This document shows, piece after piece, positions 35,901 through 47,427 of a DNA stretch of 64,000 nt. The notes below the pieces were generated by a model that searched no databases, was not told the DNA's origin, and saw nothing but the letters and a program-made list of their open reading frames with translations. Both the position numbers and the translations under genes were made by a program. The DNA is from Caenorhabditis elegans (taxonomy: Eukaryota > Nematoda > Chromadorea > Rhabditida > Rhabditidae), in NCBI RefSeq assembly GCF_000002985.6, contig NC_003280.10:7188501-7252500 (forward strand). Direction: 5' to 3'. How positions within the stretch are numbered: the stretch's first letter is position 1; each line of letters begins with the position of its first letter.

Positions 35901-37148
35901 AACATCAGATAAGTTTTTTTCGGGTATTCAAATTATTTTCCGTTCCGTTTTGTGATATTTTAAACAATTGAAGTATAGACGAAAAAATAATTTTGCACAT
36001 TTTTGGACGCTGAAGCTCCACGGTTAGCTCATAGATAAGTAGTGTGCACTGATACAATCACAAACGTTGTTTTTCGGGAAAACAACTGTTTGCAAACGAC
36101 GAACGTTTACTCGTTGCAACGTTGTTAGGTGCAAAAAAACGCCAAAATGTGATGTAGTTCGAATAAAATTGTTTGTTGAACAAACCGTTTGTGTTACTCA
36201 TAGTACATAAAATGTCAGCTTCATCCTCTGATTTTTTTTGAGGCTGAGAAAAATCAAGAGCTCAGATACAAGCTCACAATTTGAATACACTGAAAACCGA
36301 TCAACAAATGCTAGAAAATAATTTTTTGTGAAAATTTGTGAAAATCAACACGTTAATTGTTTGAAATTATTATAAAACGAAACAAATTGTACTTGAAATA
36401 TAACTTTTTCTTTAAAAAGTTTGTCAGGATTTGAATATCATGAAAATCAAAGGGTTCCTATAGCATTGAAGGAGACTATACGATGAGAAACTTAATGACA
36501 AAAATTTTCAAAGTAAATGAGAAAATAGTTCGAAAAAAATGATTACGAAAGTTTACTTCTTTGTTCAGAATGACCTACTCATCGAATAAAAAAATGTTCT
36601 TCTTTTTTTTTTGAAAATCATTGATAGTTTGATCAATCTATGTGTACACTCACCGAACCCGGCTGTAGATCGTATTCTTTGCCCGCAGGCATCCGAATCT
36701 TTTCCAGTTCTTCATTGTTCTCTATAGTCGCGTCCTTCTCGGATTTTTCTGAAATTATACTGTATATTCGTTGAGTGAGAGTGATTTGAACAAGTTTTTT
36801 ACTAACCGACATAAATTGAAAATTTCAATTTGTATCGCATCGACGAGATAGATGATGGTTAAAATGTGGGGGGGGGGGGGGGGGGTGAGACTGTGTCTGT
36901 GTCGAAATATGACGATTAACGAAATCAAGTTCAAAATAAACTTTGATAAGACATTCACGGGAACTATTCGCTATTTCACATTGTTTTTTCACGCGTATCA
37001 TAATTTAATTTAAATTACTATTCATTTGAATAGATGGTTGTTATAAACATACCTACGGATTTCGTCAGATTCACAAAATATACTAACCTGGTGGAAGAGG
37101 CAACAGGCTTTGCCATTCAATCTTGGAAAGAGGCGTCCGAGAGGGCAT
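29912..37148 (-). CDS. clh-3: ClC chloride channel CLH-3
   Basis: Longest model has 20 exons (5' to 3' 37148-37088, 36748-36654, 34554-34459, about 34136-34061, 34006-33887, 33696-33431, 33376-33003, 32957-32771, 32723-32532, 32478-32200, 32151-31899, 31849-31633, 31586-31378, 31323-31232, 31153-31112, 30908-30804, 30758-30672, 30539-30342, 30273-30029, 29978-29912); 1086 aa. Inwardly rectifying ClC-2-like channel of worm oocytes and other cells, opened by swelling and meiotic maturation and inhibited by GCK-3. Seen: ClC filter motifs GSGIPE, GKEGP (gating Glu) and GIFMP, then two cytosolic CBS domains. Starting at MGIGTK and omitting the 42-nt exon gives exactly 1001 aa. RFLIV is a SPAK/OSR1-type kinase docking site, and Ser742/Ser747 fall in [10 protein letters not shown] start at 37148 adds 71 residues (CLH-3a-like N-terminus). 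Confidence 0.96.
34252..34377 (-). other. clh-3: Alternative N-terminal coding exons of clh-3, including an 11-nt microexon
   Basis: Between the exons at 34459 and 34136 lies sequence reading [15 protein letters not shown] in the frame that feeds the next clh-3 exon. It ends at a donor at 34330 and is joined by a predicted 11-nt exon (34262-34252) coding DENG, then the exon starting NKTSDG. The phase does not match the preceding HLGVYK exon, so this looks like an alternative start or an exon reached from another first exon. Acceptor and start are unresolved. Confidence 0.45.
36868..36885 (+). repeat. Monomeric G18 tract in a clh-3 intron
   Basis: Eighteen consecutive G on the plus strand (C on the clh-3 coding strand), bounded by AAAATGT and TGAGACTG. 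Such tracts can fold into G-quadruplexes and are deletion-prone in dog-1/FANCJ mutants of C. elegans. Confidence 0.97.
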
Positions 37149-37161
37149 AAGCACAGTATTG

Positions 37162-40100
37162 CTGAAATAACATAGTTATAAAATCTGCGAAAACGATCGA
37201 GTTTATGGATAAAAAAGAACACGTTAAAACGAGCAAACGATTTGTGTAGGCGAGCTGAGAAACTGCCAACAAACTGTCAAGTGTCGGCCGGCTTGTGCTT
37301 GTTACAAGTACCTACCATCGGTATTTTATCCCACTTAAACAGAGATCAAATGAAAGTTTTTTTGAGAAACACGCAAACGAACACTTCAAAGATTTTTTAA
37401 ACTAATAAAAAAAAAGCATGAGAAATATTTGTATAATTTCAGAGTTAGTAAGTAAAATGTGGAAACATTTTGCAACGTGGAATTTTACACGGCATGATTT
37501 ACGGATAACAATGTTAACACTAAAGTTTCGAAATTATTTGTTTATTTCGAGAATACAAAACATAAGCATAAAAACTGTTTTTCAAATGCAATTCACAGTG
37601 ACTAATCAGAGAAGAACTTAGCTCACAGATTTGAATTTTGCTGACCAGAAGATAAATTGAAAAATAAAAACAAAATGAATGAGAGCCTCATGCAAACCGT
37701 TTTTATAAACCGCCGCCAAAAAGATGATGTGATTTGTTTACATGACAACTGTTTGAACGCATGGAATAGGACACTCGGTCACTTCCCAAGAGGAAGGTTC
37801 CGTTAAAAAACGGTTAGGAAAACCCCCGGGGCATAGATCAATAAATATGCGAGTCAGATTGCGTCACTTGATTTGATCTCCCAAAAATGTGCTAAACTGT
37901 AAAGTGAGACCTAATTTTTTGGTTCCATAGTAACATCTAGGAATACCCCGAGGGCCCTTTTTCCAGGTTTAAACAATTGTACTTCTTGCTATTGGGGTTT
38001 CATCAGTAAAATAGAAATTGGACAAAACCAGTTACAATTAACATTGAACTCAAATATTTCCAAACTTCAGCTCATATTCTATTTGAATACATGAGAATGT
38101 CCCATTCATTGAAACAAAGCAGTTTTTCGTGCTCATTATTAGAATGTTCATCCTGATATCCAATTTCTTTGAAGAAAATTTACTGAAAAATAATGGGAAT
38201 TGAAGTTCATATCAAGAACAGAGAGGTCAATTGCATTTTCGAAAAAACACAAACAAATTAATTATTCAAACGGAGAAGTATGGTACGAAAATTATGAAAA
38301 CCAGCTCATCAAAACCCACCATGAGCTATGACTAATTCTCTTGTGACAGAGTTTCAGAACATTCCCTTCTTGACTTTTTTGTTTTAGTTTTTATCTTTTC
38401 AGGCCTTTATCTGAATAACTATCTCGTCTTTTAAAAGTTTTGGAACAATTTTCATCGTTTTATAATTCCCGATTCGAAATAATTTTTTAGTTTCTTGTTC
38501 CCTGTAAACTACTCAGCGACACAAACGAAACCTTCAAACAGAACAGACAAAAATCACAAGATACTGCTCGTCCTCTTTATCTGTACTTTTTTCATTTAGA
38601 AGTTTTTTGGTTGGCTCCAAGTTATGGATGATTCATACTTTTTGCACAGTTTTGTGACTTTTTTGTTTATCCAGCAGCACACACCGGACACACAGACTAC
38701 TATTTGTAACTGAAATAGGTTCTTCTTTTTCTTCTAATGTCATCCAACAATGTTTGCTTTTTACTTTGTTCCAATGCTCCCCCGTTCTTTCAAATTGAAA
38801 CTGTTCTTTTTCCTTCGAAAGTATCACATTTTCCCATAGATTTGAGATAATCGTGTTCCATGTCACAACATTATCAACAAGCCTTCATTTCGGATCATGT
38901 TTTCTTCGGGCGGATTGCAAGATAGAGAAATAGAGACGGTTCGTGACAGGAACATAAAGTTGACATCAAAACGATTGACGAAAAAATATTTGAACATCTG
39001 TGATGGATTTTACTCAAAATAATGCTGTTCAAATATAGCACAGCTTAAGAGTTTCCGAATAAAAGGGAACGGAGACTGATTCATTATATTCACTTCAACT
39101 TTTTGATAAGTAATTTTTTTCAGAGACAATTCGAATGTTTTTTACAACATACTTTTAATCAAAAATTAAAAATTTTATTTCGAATCTTTGCAATTAAACA
39201 TGGGTTTAGACTACGGAATGAATTTTTAGGTGTTTCTCTCTAACCCATTACTAGAAATGTTACCCCATGTGGCTCTCTCTCTCTCTCTTTCATTGAAAAA
39301 AGTTCAAACAAATAGAAACTCTATCGATACCAGTTAATCATTAAGTTTGTTTTCTCTATCTCTTTTGCCACGTCATTGTTTGCTCCCCATATTAGCAAAA
39401 CTTTCATTGGTCTGCTTAAAGCTTTTGCCTGTTTTTCCAAAAAAACATTCAAGTGACCTATGATGCCTATATCTACCTCGAATTACCACTTGATCCACAT
39501 ATTTTTCTTCCTAGCAGGTGTCGAATTTCCTTGGATCGACCTACCTCTTTTTTCCCAAGTGATCGACCTATGTTTGCGCAAAAACTTTCCATTTCGACGT
39601 CCGTTTTCCACAATGTCACCACCACCTTCATGATCACATATTTTGTTTGATTTTAACTTACTGCCAATCGACAAAGACTCCGATTTCTCACAAAATATTG
39701 ACTCAATCAGACCTTTTTCCCTTCTCATAAAAACCATTTGCCTAGTGAACTTCTTTCTTTTTTTTCGAAAGTTTTTCGGTGTGGATGGGCATTCAGGATA
39801 AGAAACGGGATATCACAAACAGCTGTTCACTTGTTTATATGACCACTGTCAAAGTATTTTTGAAAAAGAAAAAGAAATTGTAAAAAAAAAGAGTCATTGT
39901 GGATATTGCTAGAGAACGTGAGAATAGGAAACAAAAACAAGTTTGTAGGACATTAAAGAGGTGAGAACTGGACACAAGATCGTCTACACTTGATCCTTTA
40001 TAATTACCATCTATTCCTCGAACATCTTAGAAAATCACTTCATATTTCTTTTGTTTTGTTTTATTCAAAACAAGTTGTGTTGTTTTTCAACATTATTGTT

Positions 40101-40652
40101 CAATTTCTGCAAAGTTTACTCCACCGTGACTCAGTTGCATGCCATCATTCTGTTTTCCAGACGTTTCCATTTGATCATCAACCTCCTCCTCTCGGTTTGT
40201 TTAGCCCCGCCTTGATTCTCCATCTCTCGTTCTCTCTGCGCCTCATTCTTCTTTATAAAAGTGGTTAGAACTGCGCAGGATCGGATTCTAGTAGTCTCTT
40301 CCTTTCAACAGTTTCCATCTGGATTAACCCGGATCAGAGTGCACTTCACGCTTCGTGTATCCGTCTCTCGCTCCAGTCAATTATTGTTCCCATAAATAGA
40401 CCGTGTCTGGATGTCAGCTACTGTTGCTGGACACGTTCAGTCGTGTTCTTGTCTTGCAAATTACCATGCTTTGTGGTCGCTTGCTTCTCATAATTTTTAT
40501 TTACAAGTAATCCACATTCTTTTCATTTCTGAAAACCTTAATTTTGTCTTATATTCTGAAAAAGTGTATCAGAAATTAATTGATTGTCTATATACTTCTT
40601 AATTTTGTGTCTTCAAATTCCCTGATCTTTCCGATATACCTATTTTTCCAGA
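37162..40652. other. Long intergenic region between clh-3 and the pepsin-inhibitor-like gene
   Basis: About 3.5 kb with no supported exon. It includes a CT microsatellite (39273-39288), AT-rich stretches, and a pyrimidine-rich promoter-like part from 40100. Open frames at 38633-38866 (-) and 39453-39737 lack splice context. It lies between two divergent genes and is a likely reservoir of clh-3 regulatory elements. Confidence 0.45.
40254..40260 (+). promoter_or_regulatory. TATA box upstream of the pepsin-inhibitor-like gene
   Basis: TATAAAA follows a CTCT-rich tract and is about 390 bases before the ATG. Transcription from about 30 bases downstream would give an outron ending at the TTTTTCCAG acceptor two bases before the ATG at 40653, the usual arrangement for a trans-spliced gene. 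Position and sequence are seen; function is inferred. Confidence 0.45.
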
Positions 40653-42076
40653 ATGAAACTTCTTGCCCTCGTAGCTCTGTGTGCAGTTGGTGTCGCTTCT
40701 CACCGTGATAAGCGCCAACTTTCCATTGGTACCATCTCAGTATCTGGCGCTGGAGGATCCACTGGATGTGTAGTGACTGGAAATGTTCTGTATGCTAATG
40801 GAATCCGACTCCGTAATTTGACATCCTCTGAGCAGAGCGAGTTGGCCACTTACCAAACTGAAGTTGAGCAATACAAGACTGTAAGTTCATTTTGATGTAA
40901 AAGTTTGGTCAACATTTTTAAAATGGCTAAATGTGGTTTGATGTTTTTATTTTTCAAAAGTTGTGTGGTGGCTGCAAAATGCATGTTAGTTGAAACATTT
41001 AGTCTTAAAATATTTGGACAGTATTTGCCAATAAGGTTAAATCCGATGGAAAGTCTGAAGTAGGAATTCCACAGTGACGCGACTCATTCTCGCACTCACA
41101 TACCACCAGCAGGGCGCGAGAAGATCAAGTGACGAGGCGTTTTATAGGTATCCTCGTCACTCCTCGACCGCCTGGAAGGTCTCATTCTACGTCATGAAAT
41201 TTATAGATTTTTGAATTTTCCTTTAATAAAAATGAAAACCCAACGTTTAAGAGGGCTTCCCCAATAACGGTGCAACATGACTTGGCATTTTTTTCAGCAA
41301 CTCCGTAATATTCTCAGCCAACGTCGTGAAAACCTCCGTAACCGTTTGATGTCTCAAGGAAGAAATCAACAACAACAAAGCAATGATGTCAGCAGCCAGG
41401 GAGGAAATGACGATGGATCAATTCCAAAGGCTCCAGAAAAACCATCATTCTGTACTGCTGAAGATACTACTCAATACTATTTCGATGGATGCATGGTTCA
41501 AGTAAGATTTATCTTATAAATAGAATTAAAGAATTATGAACAGTATTACTGTACAGTTGGCCTTCTTATTTGTCAAACCACAATTCTATAATCTTCTCTT
41601 CAGGGCAACAAAGTCTATGTTGGTGGACAATACGCTCGTGACCTCTCTTCTGATGAGATTTCTGAATTGCAAACATTCGATACTCAACAAACCGCTTACC
41701 AAAATGCCGTTCAATCACAGATGCAAAGCGTGAGTTTGAAAGTTTAAAAGCTATTAATTCAAGATTCATTAATTTCAGCAAGTTCAAGGCCTCTTCGGTG
41801 GATCTGACTTCCTTTCAGCTTTGTTCGGAGGAGATAGGTTCAATCAACAACAACAAAGACAACAACCATCTTCCACTACTCCAGCTTCTACCAGTTCCAC
41901 TACTCTTCCACCAAAACCAACAGTTCCACAGTTCTGTACTGCCATTTTCTAATTTTGCTTTACATCTTCGCGACCCCCATTTTACAGTTGAAAATCATCA
42001 ATTAATAAGCAATCAAATATGTGCATATAACAGCTACGGTCCACATTTTCCCAAAGAACCTTGTACAGATAAATAA
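40653..42076 (+). CDS. Secreted protein with two pepsin-inhibitor-3-like repeats
   Basis: Five exons: 40653-40880, 41298-41501, 41604-41729, 41779-41935, 41988-42076; 267 aa. Aspin/PI-3-family proteins of nematodes block aspartic proteases such as pepsin. Seen: signal peptide [16 protein letters not shown] and a KR processing-like site; domain 1 [20 protein letters not shown]; a Gln/Asn-rich spacer; domain 2 [18 protein letters not shown] then [14 protein letters not shown]; a Gln- and Thr/Ser-rich linker; and a Cys-containing end ([15 protein letters not shown]). If the last intron (41936-41987) is retained, translation stops at 41952 after PQFCTAIF, a fragment resembling the start of another repeat. 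The gene may act in the gut or as defence against ingested or own cathepsin D-like enzymes (inference). Confidence 0.9.
41129..41160 (+). other. Stem-loop in a GC-rich intronic patch
   Basis: GTGACGAGG at 41129-41137 and CCTCGTCAC at 41152-41160 form a perfect 9-bp stem with a 14-nt loop, inside a GC-rich block (about 41070-41190) in intron 1 of the pepsin-inhibitor-like gene. No other gene feature is visible there. Confidence 0.5.
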
Positions 42077-44353
42077 CGTTATTGATTATCAATAAACAAA
42101 TAAATCGTAGTAAAATAAATCGAAGGCAAATTGATTCTTACGTGAATTTTTTAATAACTGAGAATTCGATCGGTTTTTCAAGTGATTTTAAGGAAATAAA
42201 AAGTGTCACGCGAGAATGAAAATTAGGTCCACGTTTTAATTTCAGATCTTTTCAAAACAGAAATCATCAAAAATGAACATGATATTCGTAAATAACGTGT
42301 TCTCAGCATTCTAAAAACATATTTTTCGACCCAAATATCCCAATTTGATTTTTTGCCATTTTCCGAAAGGCAAAAGTCCGATTTCGTTTTTTGGAGCGGA
42401 GGACGATTTTGGAGATGTGTAGAAATTTCAAAATTTTTTTGATGGGACTTGATAGAGCACCAAAAAATGCGATGTTTCGTCCACATTTCAAGTTTCTGCG
42501 TTGGATATGAAGGGTTTTATCGATGAAAATGGATTTTTCTGGAAAATGGTCTGTAACTCGACTGAAGTTTGAATTCTTGGAAAGATTTTGTGGAGAAATG
42601 TGAAAAAATATCTATAAACCCTATTTTAACTTATATGACATTCATAACTTGCTTATTTCATGAGATACATCCGTTTCATCAAAATTAGTTTCAGATTATT
42701 TGTGCAATTTTGTTCATGGATTACTATCTCTAGGAAATACCAACCTTACTGGTGCAAAACTAGATGCAAACTGTAGGAATTGAAATTTCAATCAATTTCA
42801 CAGCAGGCAGTTTCTTTTGAATATGCTTAGTTGTCAAAATACTCCTGTTTGAAATTTCTAGAATCTAAGAGTGGCAACAGTTTTTCAGGTGAAAAGTATA
42901 TTCCAAGAGTTGCCAGTCGGAAAAAACGCTTCAAAATTGTATGAAAAGTTTACAGAGCTTCAGTTCATATTAATATTTTTTGTTTTGTTTGAGAAATTCA
43001 GCTTAAAGCGAGAAAAGTACCTAACTCTCAATTAATGTTTCCAATTGCTATATAAATACCAATTTTGTGACAAGTATATCTTGAAAAGCAGAAATTTTTG
43101 CACAAAATGTTTGACTGAGAAATTAATGGAAAATATCTTATCTGTCTGTCACAAAAACCTGCTTATTGATAAGTATCCTAGTTTCAGAGATACATGACTT
43201 CAAAGTTATTTTACCAAAAAACGTCCAAAAACTTTGGTTCCTCTTCCGTTACAACGGTGTATCTACCACAAGAAAGATTTTTGTGAGATATTTTTATTGA
43301 TTTAACATTTTATAGATATTTTCAAAAATAATCTGTAAACTTTTTTCAAATAACTTCAACTTCAATATAGGTTACAGGCCATTTTCCAAAAAAAATCCAT
43401 TTTCATCGATAAAATCCCTCATATCCAACGTAGAAACTTGAGATTTGGATGAAACATCGTAATTTTTGGTGCTCTATCAAGTTCCTTTAAAAAAATTTTG
43501 AAAAATCTGCACATCTCCAAAATCGTCCTCCGCTCTGAAAAACTAAATCGGACTTTTGCCTTTCAAAAAATCTACATTTGAAAAGAAGGCGTGGTCTAAC
43601 GCACGTTTTTCCCCGTGAATGGCGGAACCCTGATTGTCATCGGCTGCTTTATTGTTTTAAAATAGCATATTTTCTCAATTTTACTTGCACCTGTGGTTTG
43701 ACGGCTTATATCTCGGTTGCCTTAACGTTTATCAAAAAATTTTCAACAATCAAAATATAGAGAAAAATTTTGTACGTGTTTTGTCCGTTGACACTTCTTT
43801 AATATGACTAAAGACAACTGAGATACTGAGACTGAGACTGTCAAACAAGAGCAAAGGGGTCTAATAGGGGAAATACGGTCATTTTATTTGTCAGAGACTT
43901 TCATGATTTACAGGTTTTAAAGGGCTAAACTGAAACAGCTACAATGAAGCGTGATGAAAAAATTTGTCACTTCAAAAGCGTACTTCCATATTCTAAGTTT
44001 CTAAGTTTGAAAGCTTTTTCGTGGAGAATGATCAGAACCAAAAAGTTTTCTCTATTTCTTGTCATTATTTGCTCTTGACAGGTAAACCCAACCCACATCT
44101 ATTCAGCCAGAATTGTAGTATTTTTTACGACTCGAACTTTGTTTCCATACTGGCACTCGCAACACATTTTTTTCAATACGACACCATAAAAAGGATGGCT
44201 TCAAAAAGCGAATTATTATAGTGATAAGCATATTTCTTCTTATCAATTAGCAACTCTATGCAACCTTCATTTCTTTAGAGTCTACCGCATTTTTATAGAT
44301 TTTTTATTACGATTTTCATTAATTCTGATCATTGAGAGTCCATTTTATTCAGA
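42077..44353. other. Intergenic region hosting the inverted-repeat element
   Basis: Apart from the foldback element the flanks are AT-rich without exon-like sequence. Short open frames at 43578-43760 and 44021-44221 carry no recognisable motif. Two TTTCTTCTTATC/CTTATCAATTAG motifs near 44235-44250 (GATA sites on the minus strand) lie just before the carboxypeptidase gene. Confidence 0.45.
42353..43572. repeat. Large inverted-repeat element (about 1.2 kb)
   Basis: The left arm (about 42353-42640, e.g. GGCAAAAGTCCGATTT and GGAGGACGATTTTGGAGATG) is repeated in reverse complement at about 43300-43572 (CATCTCCAAAATCGTCCTCC, AAATCGGACTTTTGCC). Both arms share TTTTATCGATGAAAATGGAT and the motif GATAGAGCACCAAAAA. 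About 660 bases separate the arms. No transposase frame is seen, so it resembles a nonautonomous foldback element. Confidence 0.85.
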
Positions 44354-47335
44354 ATGTGTCGAACTCTACTTGGTGTAGCTTTTCTAGTTGTGACGGTCCT
44401 ATCTCAAGGAGAAAAGGATTTGATCCAGAATCTGCCCGGTCTTTTGTTCAAAGCCAATTTCAAGTCATATTCTGGATATGTCGATGCAAATGCAAATGGA
44501 ACATGGAAAATGCATTATATGTGAGTTTTATATTCTCGGCAAATCTGGAAATCTGAAGTCTTATTTTCAAGTGAACCATTAGTGAATGTATTTTTTTCGA
44601 ATTCATTAGTTCTCAAAATTTCTCAAAATTCCAGCTTTTTGCTTTCATATAGTTTCTTAGATCTTCTTTGAAAAGTATACTCCTTACTCGAATGCACGTT
44701 TTTTTTGTGAAATTTCGCAGTTTACACAATGATTGAAGATCATTCTATTTTCGGAACTCATTGAACTTCAAAACGTATTTCTCATCAAAATTTCAAAAGT
44801 TCCCTTGAAATGTCATTTCTCAATTGAATAATCATCAATTCATTTTGTTGTCACTATTTCTTCTGTTTAATTTAAAATTTCCACCTCACGAAGCATCAAG
44901 TAGTCATCTAATTCAGTCATAATTCTTGTGTAATTCTCTGCAAATACAATTAAAAATTTACTGATAACGTTTTTCGCTGTCCATGCGAAAACTGATAAAA
45001 TTATTGGAAATACAAATTAAAAAGAAATTGTGCTTCCAGGTTGACAGAATCTCGATCAAATCCAGATACTGATCCATTATTGGTATGGTTCAATGGAGGG
45101 CCAGGATGCTCATCTCTTGGAGGACTTTTCGAAGAACTTGGTCCATTTTATGTTAACTTTGATGGACAAACTCTTTATGAGAACCCATATGCATGGAATG
45201 CGGTAATTATTATTTTTGGGGAAAAGGATAAGCTGTTTGCAATTCCAAAGACCAGAGTTTTATTATGTAGTTAAAAGAATTTCAAATCAGATTCCTGTAA
45301 CACTCGGTTGCCTATGAAAACCGAAATGATAATCATAACTTTCAGTTTAGACTACAACTCTTTTCGATCAAAGGCGGTTTGCTAATTACCATTCGAAGAC
45401 CACGTTATGATATTTAGTTCTCGTTGAATTGATAGAGAAAAGAAAGTTTGAATAGAAAATAGTCTTGCTTACGCAAATTTCAAGTTTTATTGCTTTTTGC
45501 AATTTATCGTTGAAACCTCATTTATTGTATAGATAACAAATTTAGGCACATAAAACACAACTTTGTGTAGTTTAAAAATGAAACCAAATTGAAACATAAA
45601 AAGGGACAGGGACATGTATTAGGATAATAAAAACTATAAATTTAATATTTAAAATTTCAGAAAGCCAACGTTCTCTACTTAGAATCCCCAATTGGAGTTG
45701 GTTATTCATATGACACTACTACTCCAGGATACTTCCAAGCTAATGATGATCAATCAGCTGCACAGAATTATCAGGCTCTCACAAACTTCTTCAATGTGTA
45801 ATTGAATTTTAAGTCTAGATACGTAACAGAAAAATGTTAAATTTCAGTGCTCAACCTAAATATACGAACAGAACATTCTATCTTTCTGGAGAATCGTATG
45901 CAGGAATTTATATTCCAATGTTGACCGATTTGATTGTACAAGGAATCAACAATCCCAATCAACCCTTTCCAAACAAAAACTTCCAGGTAAAATAATTACA
46001 CAATTACTTCAAAACATGTCTAATTTAGGGTTCTGCAATTGGAAACGGATTCATGAATGTAGCTGGACTTCTCAATGCCCTTACCCTTTGGAGTGCCTAC
46101 CATGGACGTGTCTCTGAGCAGTAAGAACATTTTAAAACTGTTTTGTTCGTTTTAAACTGAACTTATTTTTTCAGGAATTGGGCCGACATCAAAGCAAACT
46201 GTTCAAAGGGAGCCGACGTTGACAGTTTTGATTTCTCTCAATTCACAACTTCTCAAAATAAAATTGACTACGTAGGAGATGGCTCATACTGCGGAAACCT
46301 CATTCAACCACTCATTTCGCAAAACGCTTTAGGAAATGAAGGGTATGAGATTTTGTATTTTATATATTTAACGTAATTTTCAGATTTGACCAGTACAACT
46401 TCTACCAAGAATGCTATGACAAATCTGTCTTTCAAGCCCCACCACCAGCTGGAGGAAAGAGACACAAGAGAAGTGCTATGCAAGGAGTATCTTCGGTCCA
46501 GAAGAACTTGCAATATCAACAACTCGGAAACTTCCAAGGAACTTCCAATTTGGCAAAGAACACTGCTGTTAGTTTATCTTAGTTTGTTAATTGAAACGCT
46601 TGCTTCATTGTTCAGACTCTTGTCAACCGTTTCTCAAATGACAATCAATTTGGATATTTTTGCTGGAATGAAGATGCTGTGTCAAAGTATTTGAACAGTG
46701 ACAATGTGCAGAATGCTCTCAACATTCCACAAGCATGGAAGGATCAGAAAAACACATGGGAAGATTGTAGAATGTCTATCTATAATAATTATACTCTGAA
46801 ATACAACACTACCAATCGATTCTTCAACAATATCATCACAAATCTCACAACCGACTTCCGTTTCTTAATCTACAATGGAGATGTCGATACTGTTTGTAAC
46901 TATTTGGGAGATGCCAAGCACATTCTTCAAGTTGCTAAAGATAATGGACTTACCGTAAGTCACTTCTACCGTTAAATAATATTCCAATTATATTTTAAGA
47001 GTGGGCCACGTACCCCATGGTATTACAGTAACAACCAACAACTTGCTGGATATGTTCAAACTTACTCTGGCAAAAATAAGAACAATGCTATGATCACAAT
47101 TGATCTTCTGACTGTAAAGGGAGCGGGACACATGGTTCCATATGATCGTGCAGGACCATCAGTTCAAATGATCTCCAACTTCGTTTGGGCTCCAAAGAAT
47201 GTTGTTATCAACTATACCAGTCAAGATAATTTCAATCCAAACATTCAACTTTCTGATTTGGTTGACAGTGGATCCTCATCAACTGTTGCTTTCTTCATTT
47301 CTATGTTCGCTGTATTGCTCAACATCGTTTTCTAA
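44354..47335 (+). CDS. Serine carboxypeptidase (S10 family, cathepsin A-like), probably GPI-anchored
   Basis: Nine exons: 44354-44520, 45040-45202, 45661-45797, 45848-45986, 46029-46120, 46175-46342, 46384-46567, 46616-46954, 47000-47335; 574 aa. Removes C-terminal residues from peptides in acidic compartments or outside the cell. Seen: signal peptide [17 protein letters not shown]; substrate-binding [11 protein letters not shown]; catalytic Ser in GESYAG; a basic excision-like site GKRHKRS in the insertion; catalytic Asp in [10 protein letters not shown]; catalytic His in [13 protein letters not shown]. After the enzyme core comes a short polar spacer (LVDSGSSS) and a final hydrophobic tail ([17 protein letters not shown]), the pattern of a GPI-attachment signal and unusual for vacuolar carboxypeptidases. 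Several NxT/S glycosylation sites. It ends 92 bases from aqp-1, tail to tail. Confidence 0.94.
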
Positions 47336-47427
47336 GTTTTTTTCTAATTTATTGATTCAAGACTATATATGTAGTAATGTTTTTTAAACATTTGAAAATT
47401 CAATAAAAATGTACATAATTATTAGAT

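Noticed and set aside
38633-38866. 77-codon minus-strand ORF
   Set aside because: Some charged composition, but no signal peptide, splice site or recognisable motif; treated as chance.
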